Shown here: one piece after another, positions 54,833 through 64,000 of the stretch
Position numbering within the stretch: position 1 is the stretch's first letter
How the letters are laid out: each line of letters starts with the position of its first letter
Assembly: GCF_040438925.1 (NCBI RefSeq)
Contig: NZ_CP159258.1
Location: forward strand, 2,990,001-3,054,000
Length of the DNA: 64,000 bases
DNA from: Pseudomonas sp. MYb327
Lineage (GTDB): Bacteria; Pseudomonadota; Gammaproteobacteria; Pseudomonadales; Pseudomonadaceae
Reading direction: 5' to 3'
The notes under the pieces: model-generated
Told to the model about the DNA's origin: nothing
The model's database searches: none
Seen by the model: the letters and a program-made list of their open reading frames with translations, nothing else
Position numbers and translations under genes: made by a program

Positions 54833-55090
54833 CTAACCTTTGACGCACACCACCTGACGCAAGGTGTGCAGCACTTCCACCAGTTCGCGCTGGGCGTGCA
54901 TAACCTGGTCGATGTCCTTATAGGCCATTGGGATTTCATCGATGACGGCAGCGTCCTTGCGGGTGACCAGAATGTCCTGGCCAAAATGCCGCTCTTCTGC
55001 ACGTAATTGTGGTGGCAGTTCACCGCCTCCAGGGCAACGTCGAACGGCTTTTTGATCATTTGCCGTGTCGTTTGAATCCATTCGTCGCAT
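54833..55090 (-). pseudogene. rtcB: rtcB remnant (RNA ligase C-terminus, frameshifted and deleted)
   Basis: The C-terminal frame encodes ERHFGQDILVTRK followed by DAAVIDEIPMAYKDIDQVM and VEVLHTLRQVVCVKG, the unmistakable RtcB C-terminus. The segment just upstream, DVALEAVNCHHNYVQK (RtcB metal-site region), is in another frame, with the break near 54995. Intact RtcB has about 70 residues between VTRKG and the late RKDAEVIDE segment, and these are missing here. The N-terminal two thirds are absent. The gene is dead. Confidence 0.85.
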
Positions 55091-55141
55091 CGAACCAAAC
55101 AACACAAAATTTTTGACGCCTTTGGCGTAACGATTGCACAA

Positions 55142-56236
55142 GACGCTTCAGCAGCCCCAGAACGACGTAATTCTGACGCGGCAGCAATCAATATTAACGC
55201 TTAAGGACTCCAGCGAAACGCTTGGTCAGTCGGGAGATGTAACGTGTCAACTCTCAGTGAAATCGCAGCGAACCACGCGAGAATGGTTATGGCTAAGGCA
55301 GAAGCGTCGACCGAACCAAGAGAGCGGCACCTACACATAGTTGCCAGCTTCGAAGTTACCTCTCCTGATGACCGACAGCACATACCTCTGCACTTTATTG
55401 TCGGGGCGCAGGACAGCCTTTCTGGACCATCCATCGGCCACTCACTCTGACATCGTGCCGTTAGCGTTACGGAGAGCGCATGGAAAAAAAATTAATGCGC
55501 AATCTGACATGAAAAAAAGGGTCATATACTTACGTGCATGTGTGAGTTAGCAGCGGATTTGGTACCGACCAGGACCTTGCAAGAGATTCCGAGCTGACCG
55601 CTAGAAGCCGCGGCCGACGGATCTTTCGAGGGTTCAGCAGCACTCAATCGGTGCCAACTACCTGCAAAATGGTTTGTCACCAAACCAGCAAGAAATCGGG
55701 TGAATTTGCGGTCTGTTTGGCACTGCGGTTTGGACCCAAAAACGTCGAATTTGGAGGTATGAGTCAGGCTCTGGACGCGATGGTTTGATTCCAAATCGGC
55801 CCCTGGGCCTTGTGATCAAAGGGTCTTCAGAAGGCCCACAGCCCGTCAGCAATCAATTCGAATAGATGCGCACTCCCCGCGCTCTGTTCCGTTTCCCTAG
55901 CGCACAATCGGAAGTCCGGCTTTCGCTGCTTCCGTTTGTCTTCAAAGGCACGGCCCGCGTGACGTACAGCCGGTTTCGATGATTTGAGATGGTGACCTTT
56001 AAGAACGAAGAATCGGAACTGAGCTTCCAGGGTTTAGCGTCGCGGAGCGGGTGAGGGAAAACGCCCTAATTGCCCGGAAACAGGGCGTTTGGCAACTATC
56101 TGACATGCGAAAAAGCTGAGAAAGGAAGAGAAATATCAGACAGGATTGGTGCCAAAGGCAGCGCGAAAAAGGGCCAAAAGCGGCGTGAACTCACAGGTAG
56201 TTTTGCGCCAGTTTTACGCAAGTTTTGCGCAGACAC
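55142..56236. other. Gene-poor stretch left of tRNA-Pro
   Basis: About 1.1 kb has no convincing gene apart from a doubtful 68-codon ORF at 55244. ORFs on either strand lack ribosome sites and family features. One hairpin (AACGCCCT..AGGGCGTT, about 56059-56090) is visible. With the broken rtcB beside it, this looks like a decayed insertion zone. Confidence 0.6.
55244..55450 (+). CDS. Doubtful small protein
   Basis: A 68-codon ORF starts at GTG with GGGAG seven bases upstream. The product (SEIAANHARMVMAKAEAS.., IVASFEVTSPDD) is soluble and shows no family I know. It lies alone in a gene-poor region, so it may be chance. Confidence 0.2.
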   Translation: MSTLSEIAANHARMVMAKAEASTEPRERHLHIVASFEVTSPDDRQHIPLHFIVGAQDSLSGPSIGHSL

Positions 56237-56263
56237 AAAAAAGCCGATCTAGCTGATCGGCTT
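56237..56263 (-). terminator. Intrinsic terminator of tRNA-Pro
   Basis: On the minus strand AAGCCGATC..GATCGGCTT is followed by six T, 26 bases after the tRNA end. Confidence 0.85.
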
Positions 56264-56288
56264 AAGTGTCTGATTTACTCAGGAAATA

Positions 56289-56365
56289 TGGTCGGGACGG
56301 AGTGATTCGAACACTCGACCCCTAGCACCCCATGCTAGTGCGCTACCGGACTGCGCTACGCCCCG
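56289..56365 (-). tRNA. tRNA-Pro (GGG)
   Basis: A 77-nt cloverleaf on the minus strand: acceptor CGGGGCG pairs with CGTCCCG, the anticodon stem CTAGC/GCTAG encloses loop ATGGGGT (anticodon GGG), the T arm is GAGTGTTCGAATCACTC, and CCA is encoded. It follows the merR gene, as in other pseudomonads. Confidence 0.97.
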
Positions 56366-56454
56366 ACTAGGCGTGAAACCTGTTCCTCATCTCGAGGAAC
56401 GCTCAAGAATATATCGCAAGCTTTTGAAAACTGGAAGTATTTAAAAGCAGGATT

Positions 56455-56811
56455 TTATTTCTTGAGGACCACCAGAACATCTTCGAGCTCAGCGATCATC
56501 TGGCGAATCATTTGCTTGTATTGAGTTGTGTCGTCTTTGGCTTCATCACCGGACAAACGCAAGCGTGCGCCGCCGATGGTGAATCCTTGATCGTAAAGAA
56601 GCGCGCGAATCTGCCGGATCATCAGCACATCCTGGCGCTGATAATACCGGCGGTTTCCGCGGCGTTTGACGGGGTTGAGTTGAGGAAACTCCTGCTCCCA
56701 ATAGCGCAGCACATGCGGTTTTACCGCACACAGCTCGCTAACTTCACCAATGGTGAAGTAGCGTTTGCCTGGGATGACGGGTAGCTCGTCGTTATGACTT
56801 GGTTCCAGCAT
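56455..56811 (-). CDS. MerR-family regulator downstream of ihfA
   Basis: The 118-residue protein has the MerR winged helix ([61 protein letters not shown]) and a short coiled coil, with no effector-binding Cys. The ATG at 56811 overlaps the ihfA 3' end by 20 bases, so they are co-transcribed. This pair is conserved in Pseudomonas; its target is not established. Confidence 0.94.
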   Translation of the reverse strand: MLEPSHNDELPVIPGKRYFTIGEVSELCAVKPHVLRYWEQEFPQLNPVKRRGNRRYYQRQDVLMIRQIRALLYDQGFTIGGARLRLSGDEAKDDTTQYKQMIRQMIAELEDVLVVLKK

Positions 56812-57094
56812 AAGCCTCAACTCGGGCCTTCAACTTCTGCCCTGGACGAAAGGTGACCACACGGCGAGCCGTGATCGGGATTTCTTCTCCCGTTTTCGGA
56901 TTGCGGCCAGGCCGCTGGCGTTTGTCCCGAAGGTCGAAATTGCCGAAACCGGACAATTTGACTTGTTCGTTGTCTTCAAGAGCGTGCCTGATTTCCTCGA
57001 AAAACAGTTCAACCAATTCCTTGGCTTCCCGCTTGTTCAGGCCCAGCTCTTCATACAGACGTTCCGCCATCTCAGCTTTCGTCAAAGCCCCCAT
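56792..57094 (-). CDS. ihfA: Integration host factor alpha subunit
   Basis: The 100-residue protein begins [28 protein letters not shown] and has the DNA-bending arm with [12 protein letters not shown] and the terminal [12 protein letters not shown]. It pairs with IhfB to bend DNA. It follows pheT by three bases. Confidence 0.98.
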   Translation of the reverse strand: MGALTKAEMAERLYEELGLNKREAKELVELFFEEIRHALEDNEQVKLSGFGNFDLRDKRQRPGRNPKTGEEIPITARRVVTFRPGQKLKARVEAYAGTKS

Positions 57095-57097
57095 ACG

Positions 57098-59479
57098 TCA
57101 CTTCCTTAACGTGGCGTTCAACCTTTGTTCGAGCGAGGTGAGGATGTTTTGCGTCGCATTATTCACCTCATCGTCATTAAGAGTGCGCGATGGATGCTGC
57201 CAGGTCAAGCCGACTGCGAGGCTTTTTCTATCAGGATCAATGCCTTTACCCTGATACACGTCAAATAGCCTTAGGTCTGTCAGCCATTCGCCTGCATTTT
57301 CACGGATTACGTCCAGTACAGCCGTGGCTGCAACGTCTTTGTGAGCAATCAGTGCAAGGTCACGACGCACTTCAGGGAAGCGCGATAACTCGTGGAATTT
57401 AGGCATTTTGCCGGAAGCCACTTCCGCCAATACCAGCTCGAAAACAAACACAGGCCGATCCAGCCCAAGAGTTTTCGACAGCTCAGGGTGAATGGCGCCT
57501 ACGAAGCCGACCAGACGGCCCTCACGCTCGATACGCGCGGTTTGACCCGGATGCAACGCCGGGTGTTTGCCCGGTACGAAAGTGAACGCGTCCAGTGCAC
57601 CGGCAAAGCCTAAAACCGCTTCCACGTCAGCCTTGACGTCGAAGAAATCCACGGTGTCGCGACCTTGCGCCCAGCCTTCCGGAAGACGGCTACCGCAAAC
57701 CACACCGGCCAGCATCGGCTCCTGTTTCAAGCCTTCGAGCTGACCAACGAAACGCAGACCGCTTTCGAACAAACGCACGCGGTCTTGTTGACGGTTCAGG
57801 TTGTGTTGAAGCGCCTTGACCAGACCTGGCCACAGCGACGAACGCATGGCCGCCATGTCGTTGGAAATAGGGTTAGCCAGCAACAACGGCTCTACACCCG
57901 GATTAAACAGCTCGAACTGTTTCGGATCGATGAAGCTGTAGGTGATCGCCTCCTGATAACCACGAGCGACCAACAAACGGCGCAGTTCAGGCAGGTCGCT
58001 ACGGGCTTCGGCCTTGGCTTGCGGAGCCAGGCGCGCTTGCGGGTAACGAACCGGCAGCCGGTTGTAGCCGTACAGACGTGCCAGCTCTTCGATCAGATCG
58101 ACTTCCAGGCTGATGTCAAAGCGATGGCTTGGCACTTCTACGCGCCACTGCCCTGCCCCGTCAGCGGTAATGGTCAGGCCCAGAGCGCTGAGCAGACGCT
58201 CAACTTCAGCCGAGTCCATTTCCATACCGAGCATCTGGGTAATGCGTTGAGCCCGAAGGGTCACCGGCGCGATCGACGGCAGGTGCTGCTCGCTCACAGT
58301 TTCGATAATCGGGCCCGCTTCACCACCGGTGATTTCCAGCAGCAGTCCAGTGGCGCGCTCCATGGCTTCACGGGCGAGCTGCCAGTCCACGCCACGCTCG
58401 TAGCGATGCGATGCATCGGTGTGCAGGCCATAGGAGCGGGCCTTGCCAGCGACGGCTATCTGATCGAAAAACGCGCTTTCCAGGAAGATATCGCGAGTGG
58501 TCGCGGTGTTGACGCCGCTGTGCTCGCCACCCATGACGCCGGCGATTGCCAAGGCGCGGGTGTGGTCGGCAATCACCAACGTATCGCTACGCAGGCTGAC
58601 TTCCTGACCATCGAGTAGCACCAGTTTCTCGCCTTCTTCTGCCATGCGTACGCGAATGCCGCCATTGATTTCGGCAAGATCGAAAGCGTGCAGCGGTTGG
58701 CCCAGCTCCAACATAACGTAGTTAGTGATGTCGACGGCAGCATCGATGCTGCGCACATCAGCGCGACGCAGGCGCTCTACCATCCACAGCGGCGTAGGCT
58801 TGGACAGATCGACGTTGCGAATCACACGACCGAGGTAACGCGGGCAGGCAGCCGGTGCCAGCACTTCAATCGAACGCACTTCGTCGTGGACAGCCGGAAC
58901 GCTGGCAACCACTGGACGCGTGACTTTGGCGGCATACAGCGCGCCGACTTCACGGGCCAGTCCGGCCAGGGACAGGCAGTCACCGCGGTTCGGGGTCAGG
59001 TCGACCTCGATGCTGGCGTCGTCCAGATTCAGGTACTCACGAATGTCCTGACCCACTGGCGCATCGGCCGGCAGCTCCATCAGACCATCGTTGCCCTCGC
59101 CTACTTGCAGCTCAGCTTGCGAGCACAGCATGCCGTTGGACTCGACACCACGCAGCTTGGCTTTCTTGATTTTGAAGTCGCCAGGCAGCTCGGCACCGAT
59201 GGTGGCGAACGGGATCTTCAGGCCCGGGCGCACGTTTGGCGCGCCGCAGACGACCTGGAAAGTCTCCGAGCCGTTGCTGACTTGGCAAACACGCAATTTA
59301 TCAGCGTCCGGGTGCTGCTCGGTGCTCAGCACCTCACCCACGATCACGCCGCTGAATACACCGGCGGCCGGCGTAACGCTATCGACCTCAAGACCGGCCA
59401 TCGACAGACGAGCAACCAGCTCGTCGCGACTTACCTGCGGGCTAACCCAGCCACGCAGCCATTGTTCACTGAATTTCAT
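57098..59479 (-). CDS. pheT: Phenylalanyl-tRNA synthetase beta chain
   Basis: The 793-residue protein has the N-terminal tRNA-binding OB domain (VGEVLSTEQHPDADKLRVCQV), B3/B4 editing domain, B5 domain, the core (MAAMRSSLWPGLVKALQHNLNRQ) and the C-terminal anticodon-binding FDX-ACB domain (HELSRFPEVRRDLALIAHK). It has the full expected length. It forms the alpha2-beta2 enzyme with PheS, encoded 26 bases upstream. Confidence 0.98.
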   Translation of the reverse strand: MKFSEQWLRGWVSPQVSRDELVARLSMAGLEVDSVTPAAGVFSGVIVGEVLSTEQHPDADKLRVCQVSNGSETFQVVCGAPNVRPGLKIPFATIGAELPGDFKIKKAKLRGVESNGMLCSQAELQVGEGNDGLMELPADAPVGQDIREYLNLDDASIEVDLTPNRGDCLSLAGLAREVGALYAAKVTRPVVASVPAVHDEVRSIEVLAPAACPRYLGRVIRNVDLSKPTPLWMVERLRRADVRSIDAAVDITNYVMLELGQPLHAFDLAEINGGIRVRMAEEGEKLVLLDGQEVSLRSDTLVIADHTRALAIAGVMGGEHSGVNTATTRDIFLESAFFDQIAVAGKARSYGLHTDASHRYERGVDWQLAREAMERATGLLLEITGGEAGPIIETVSEQHLPSIAPVTLRAQRITQMLGMEMDSAEVERLLSALGLTITADGAGQWRVEVPSHRFDISLEVDLIEELARLYGYNRLPVRYPQARLAPQAKAEARSDLPELRRLLVARGYQEAITYSFIDPKQFELFNPGVEPLLLANPISNDMAAMRSSLWPGLVKALQHNLNRQQDRVRLFESGLRFVGQLEGLKQEPMLAGVVCGSRLPEGWAQGRDTVDFFDVKADVEAVLGFAGALDAFTFVPGKHPALHPGQTARIEREGRLVGFVGAIHPELSKTLGLDRPVFVFELVLAEVASGKMPKFHELSRFPEVRRDLALIAHKDVAATAVLDVIRENAGEWLTDLRLFDVYQGKGIDPDRKSLAVGLTWQHPSRTLNDDEVNNATQNILTSLEQRLNATLRK

Positions 59480-59505
59480 CCTGCTCTCCTAAGAATTCGT
59501 TACGA

Positions 59506-60576
<1,071 letters not shown>

Positions 60577-60631
60577 ATGACGTTTAACACCTGGCCCCAC
60601 AGAGGTGAAGCCGGGTGACTGTCGGGGGTAC

Positions 60632-60988
60632 TTAAGCCAAGGTGGCTTTAGCTTTCTCGACAATCGCAGCAAACGCCGCTTTTTCGTTCACTGCCAGATC
60701 AGCCAGAACCTTACGGTCGATCTCGATGGACGCTTTTTTCAGGCCGGCGATGAAACGGCTGTAGGACAGACCGTTGATACGAGCACCAGCGTTGATACGA
60801 GCGATCCACAGAGCGCGGAACTGACGTTTTTTCTGACGACGGTCACGGTAGGCGTATTGGCCTGCCTTGATTACCGCTTGCTTGGCAACACGGAATACGC
60901 GCGAGCGAGCGCCGTAGTAGCCTTTAGCAAGTTTCAGAATTTTTTTGTGACGCTTACGGGCAATGACGCCACGCTTTACACGAGCCAT
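60632..60988 (-). CDS. rplT: Ribosomal protein L20
   Basis: This is a basic 118-residue protein starting [29 protein letters not shown], with the conserved L20 length and [14 protein letters not shown] segment. It binds 23S rRNA early in assembly. It lies 28 bases after rpmI. Confidence 0.98.
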   Translation of the reverse strand: MARVKRGVIARKRHKKILKLAKGYYGARSRVFRVAKQAVIKAGQYAYRDRRQKKRQFRALWIARINAGARINGLSYSRFIAGLKKASIEIDRKVLADLAVNEKAAFAAIVEKAKATLA

Positions 60989-61016
60989 GAGTTACTTCCT
61001 CTATTCTTGACTAAAA

Positions 61017-61211
61017 TTAACGAAGGCGCAGCATGCGCTCGACTTTTGCCACGTCAGACGGATGCAGCAAGCTGCTACCGCGCAGTTGACGCTTACGCTT
61101 GGTCGACATTTTGGTCAGGATGTGGCTCTTGAAAGCGTGCTTGTGCTTGATACCGTTAGCAGTTTTCAGAAACCGCTTAGCAGCACCACTTTTGGTTTTC
61201 ATTTTTGGCAT
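61017..61211 (-). CDS. rpmI: Ribosomal protein L35
   Basis: A 64-residue basic protein: [35 protein letters not shown]. It lies 60 bases after infC. Confidence 0.98.
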   Translation of the reverse strand: MPKMKTKSGAAKRFLKTANGIKHKHAFKSHILTKMSTKRKRQLRGSSLLHPSDVAKVERMLRLR

Positions 61212-61271
61212 GTTCGGATACTCCGCATTCAGTTGATAAACATAATCAGAAGGCCTGCCGTGCCCTGTTGA

Positions 61272-61823
61272 TTACTTCTTCTTTTTCGGGGCGATGACCA
61301 TGATCAGCTGGCGTCCTTCCATCTTAGGATGCTGTTCGACCGAACCGTACTCGAGCAAGTCACCTTCAACTCGCTTGAGGAGTTCCATCCCCAGCTCCTG
61401 GTGGGCCATCTCACGGCCGCGGAATCGCAAGGATACCTTGGCCCTGTCCCCGTCACTCAGGAAACGTACCAGGTTGCGCAGTTTTACCTGGTAATCCCCT
61501 TCCTCCGTCCCTGGACGAAACTTGATTTCTTTAACCTGGATTTGCTTCTGGTTTTTCTTGGCCGCAGCAACCTGCTTCTTCTTTTCGAAGATCGATTTGC
61601 CGTAGTCCATCAGTTTGCAAACAGGGGGTACTGCATCGGCGGAAATCTCCACCAGATCCAGCTTGGCCTCTTCAGCCTTAAGAAGCGCGTCTTCAATTGA
61701 CACAATCCCAAGCTGTTCACCTTCAGCACCAATTAACCGAACCTCGCGTGCCGAGATATTCTCGTTGATCGGGGCTTTCGGTGCAGCTCGTTTATCTTGT
61801 CTCATTTCACGCTTAATAATAAT
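61272..61823 (-). CDS. infC: Translation initiation factor IF-3 (ATT start)
   Basis: The 183-residue protein has both IF-3 domains ([36 protein letters not shown]) and ends APKKKK. No ATG or GTG follows the GGAG at 61826-61829 closely. Three ATT codons in frame do (61823, 61820, 61817), giving the (I)IKREMRQ start seen in relatives. An AUU start allows the IF-3 autoregulation known in enterobacteria. I cannot tell which ATT is used. The first ATG, at 61805, is too far from the ribosome site. The thrS stop and the first ATT share one base. Confidence 0.95.
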   Translation of the reverse strand: MIIKREMRQDKRAAPKAPINENISAREVRLIGAEGEQLGIVSIEDALLKAEEAKLDLVEISADAVPPVCKLMDYGKSIFEKKKQVAAAKKNQKQIQVKEIKFRPGTEEGDYQVKLRNLVRFLSDGDRAKVSLRFRGREMAHQELGMELLKRVEGDLLEYGSVEQHPKMEGRQLIMVIAPKKKK

Positions 61824-63745
61824 TACTCCGAATCTGGGCGACCACGCCGGGAAACCGCTTGCGCGAGAAACTCAGCGAACTGGGCGACGGGCATCGAGCC
61901 CAGGTCAGCACCTTCACGAGTACGCACAGCGACAGTCTGCATCTCGACTTCCCGATCTCCGATAACCAAGAGATAAGGAACCTTGAGCAAAGTATGCTCC
62001 CGGATTTTAAAGCCGATCTTTTCATTTCTCAAGTCAGACTTGGCACGAAATCCGCTTTCGTTGAGAGTTTTTTCAACCTCAGCCGCAAAATCTGCCTGTT
62101 TATCAGTGATATTCATCACCACTGCCTGGGTCGGAGCCAGCCACGCCGGGAATGCACCCTCGTAGTGCTCGATCAGAATCCCGACGAAACGCTCGAAGGA
62201 TCCAAGGATCGCCCGGTGCAACATCACCGGGTGCTTGCGACTGTTGTCTTCGGAGACGTATTCGGCTCCCAAACGGACAGGCAGGTTAAAATCGAGCTGC
62301 AGAGTACCACACTGCCAGACTCGTCCGAGGCAATCTTTCAGCGAGAACTCGATCTTCGGCCCGTAGAAAGCACCTTCGCCCGGCTGCAAATCGTACGGCA
62401 GGCCAGCGCTATCAAGGGCTGCAGCCAATGCGGCTTCAGCGCGATCCCACAACTCGTCGGAACCGACGCGTTTTTCCGGACGAGTGGACAGCTTCATTTC
62501 GACATCTTTGAAGCCGAAGTCGGCGTAGACGTCCATGGTCAGCTTGATGAACGCAGCGGATTCGGCCTGCATCTGCTCTTCAGTACAGAAGATGTGAGCA
62601 TCATCCTGAGTGAATGCACGCACGCGCATGATGCCGTGCAAGGCACCCGATGGCTCGTTACGGTGGCAAGCACCGAATTCGGCCAGACGCATTGGCAATT
62701 CGCGGTAGCTTTTCAGGCCCTGGTTGAACACCTGCACGTGGCAAGGGCAATTCATTGGCTTGATGGCGTAATCGCGGTTTTCCGACTGAGTGGTAAACAT
62801 GTTGTCGGCGTAGTTGGCCCAGTGCCCGGATTTCTCCCACAGGCTTCGGTCGACGACCTGAGGTGTCTTGATCTCCACGTAGCCATGGTCGCGTTGTACT
62901 TTGCGCATGTATTGCTCAAGCACCTGGTACAGGGTCCAGCCGTTCGGGTGCCAGAACACCATGCCCGGCGACTCTTCCTGGGTGTGGAACAGGCCCAGAC
63001 GCTTGCCGATTTTGCGGTGATCACGCTTTTCAGCTTCTTCGATACGCTGAATATAAGCCGCCAATTGCTTCTTATCGGCCCATGCAGTGCCGTAAACGCG
63101 CTGCAATTGCTCGTTCTTGGCATCGCCACGCCAGTAGGCGCCGGACAACTTGGTCAGCTTGAAGGATTTCAGGAAGCGAGTGTTCGGCACGTGCGGACCG
63201 CGGCACATGTCTACGTATTCTTCGTGATAGTACAGGCCCATGGCCTGTTCGTTCGGCATATCCTCGACCAGGCGCAGCTTGTAGTCTTCGCCACGAGCCT
63301 TGAACACTTCGATCACTTCGGCGCGCGGAGTGACTTTCTTGATCACGTCGTAATCTTTCTCGATCAGCTGTTGCATGCGCTGTTCGATGGCCGCCAGGTC
63401 GTCCGGAGTGAAAGGACGCTCGAAGGCGATATCGTAATAGAAACCTTCGTCGATGACCGGACCGATGACCATTTTGGCCGATGGGTACAACTGCTTGACC
63501 GCATGGCCGACCAGGTGGGCGCAAGAGTGGCGAATGATCTCCAGCCCCTCTTCATCCTTTGGCGTAATGATTTGCAGCGTAGCGTCGCTGTCGATGATAT
63601 CACCGGCGTCAGCCAGCTTGCCATTGACCTTGCCGGCTACAGTTGCCTTGGCCAGGCCGGCACCAATGGATGCGGCGACCTCGGCAATGGAAACCGGGTG
63701 ATCGAATGAACGTTGACTGCCGTCGGGAAGAGTAATAGTTGGCAT
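61823..63745 (-). CDS. thrS: Threonyl-tRNA synthetase
   Basis: The 640-residue protein has the N-terminal TGS domain ([18 protein letters not shown]), the second additional editing domain with the [16 protein letters not shown] motif and [10 protein letters not shown], the class II core ([37 protein letters not shown]) and the anticodon-binding C-terminus. ATG 63745 has a GGAGG site eight bases upstream. It is the first gene of the translation operon. Confidence 0.98.
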   Translation of the reverse strand: MPTITLPDGSQRSFDHPVSIAEVAASIGAGLAKATVAGKVNGKLADAGDIIDSDATLQIITPKDEEGLEIIRHSCAHLVGHAVKQLYPSAKMVIGPVIDEGFYYDIAFERPFTPDDLAAIEQRMQQLIEKDYDVIKKVTPRAEVIEVFKARGEDYKLRLVEDMPNEQAMGLYYHEEYVDMCRGPHVPNTRFLKSFKLTKLSGAYWRGDAKNEQLQRVYGTAWADKKQLAAYIQRIEEAEKRDHRKIGKRLGLFHTQEESPGMVFWHPNGWTLYQVLEQYMRKVQRDHGYVEIKTPQVVDRSLWEKSGHWANYADNMFTTQSENRDYAIKPMNCPCHVQVFNQGLKSYRELPMRLAEFGACHRNEPSGALHGIMRVRAFTQDDAHIFCTEEQMQAESAAFIKLTMDVYADFGFKDVEMKLSTRPEKRVGSDELWDRAEAALAAALDSAGLPYDLQPGEGAFYGPKIEFSLKDCLGRVWQCGTLQLDFNLPVRLGAEYVSEDNSRKHPVMLHRAILGSFERFVGILIEHYEGAFPAWLAPTQAVVMNITDKQADFAAEVEKTLNESGFRAKSDLRNEKIGFKIREHTLLKVPYLLVIGDREVEMQTVAVRTREGADLGSMPVAQFAEFLAQAVSRRGRPDSE

Positions 63746-64000
63746 GGCGCCTCCTCTCCTAGTGGTGACCCCTACCAAAGGTCACGTGGGTTGGGATGAG
63801 CCAGTACAAGATCCGATCCAGGCCATTCAATGACGAACGCCTGCCTTACAGCGGCAGGAGCCTTGCGGCCAACCGGAAAACCGAACCAGAGTGACTGGGA
63901 TTCAAATCAGGGTTAATTCGAACAGTTGCCGCGACCGGGACTGAAGGTCGACCGGAGCCTGCAAACGCCCGAGCGAGGCATGCTAGCACAGATGAATGGT
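63746..64000 (-). promoter_or_regulatory. thrS upstream region
   Basis: 255 bases carry no gene. A CCTGCC..GGCAGG stem is visible at about 63840-63860, and the ribosome site AGGAGAGGAGG precedes thrS. I cannot place a promoter with confidence. Confidence 0.4.

Noticed and set aside
55730..55800. tRNA-like fragment (GGTTTGATTCCAAATC)
   Set aside because: It resembles a T-arm, but no acceptor, D or anticodon stem can be drawn around it.
55522..55852. ORFs of 64-90 codons on the minus strand in the gene-poor region
   Set aside because: No ribosome site, no family likeness, and two overlapping frames with equal claim.

Overview
The window looks like a chromosome segment of a fluorescent-group Pseudomonas. 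The evidence is the thrS-infC-rpmI-rplT-pheS-pheT-ihfA-merR-tRNA-Pro block at the right end, high-GC Pseudomonas-type codon use, and many REP/BIME palindromes of the kinds these genomes carry between genes (cores GTAGGAGC..GGCTTGCC..GGCGATGG and GTGGGAGCGAGC..GCTCGCGA).

Region 1 (1-26700) is the striking part. A curlin subunit gene enters from the left and ends at a terminator and a 191-bp tandem REP array. From the right comes one long minus-strand operon, about 11130 down to 1500. It encodes a receiver-only response regulator, a GspE/PilB-type ATPase, PilM-, PilN- and PilO-like platform proteins, a GspC/PilP-like protein, a lipoprotein secretin and three pseudopilins. It then continues without a break into csgE, csgF and csgG, the curli secretion genes. 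Almost every junction overlaps or is only a few bases long. To its right lies a second minus-strand operon (23182 down to 11351). It encodes a giant multicopper oxidase of about 1945 residues (MnxG/McoA/MofA type, probably a Mn(II) oxidase), a YVTN beta-propeller protein, two SCO copper chaperones, a cytochrome c/periplasmic-binding fusion and a parvulin PPIase. Beyond the oxidase lie a lytic transglycosylase, a true GspG and GspF on the plus strand, and a glycine-rich repetitive exported protein. Together these make a nearly complete hybrid type II secretion/type IV pilus-like machine wrapped around a copper oxidase and joined to curli export. Sigma-54-like boxes lie upstream of both long operons, and a CCCC-N6-GGGGAA palindrome recurs upstream of both, which suggests co-regulation.

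Region 2 (26700-54800) is accessory metabolism and regulation. It holds three LysR regulators and AraC-, GlxA- and TetR-type regulators. It has a hydrolase operon (ABM-domain membrane protein, YtcJ-like amidohydrolase, isochorismatase-like hydrolase) and a stress operon (WrbA-like flavoprotein, chloroperoxidase-like esterase, catalase). Two related winged-helix/NB-ARC regulators lie tail to tail. The rest are a pirin, an MFS carrier, a quinone oxidoreductase, an alpha/beta hydrolase, an ABC exporter, 3-hydroxybutyryl-CoA dehydrogenase, a VOC protein and a small lipoprotein. Large REP arrays lie at 27791-29023, 32411-32924 and 34816-35091. A 19-bp sequence is repeated exactly upstream of two regulator/stress-gene divergons.

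Region 3 (54800-56290) is gene-poor. It holds a broken rtcB remnant and one doubtful small ORF.

Region 4 (56289-64000) is conserved core: tRNA-Pro(GGG), a MerR-type regulator, ihfA, pheT, pheS, rplT, rpmI, infC (ATT start) and thrS, all on the minus strand.
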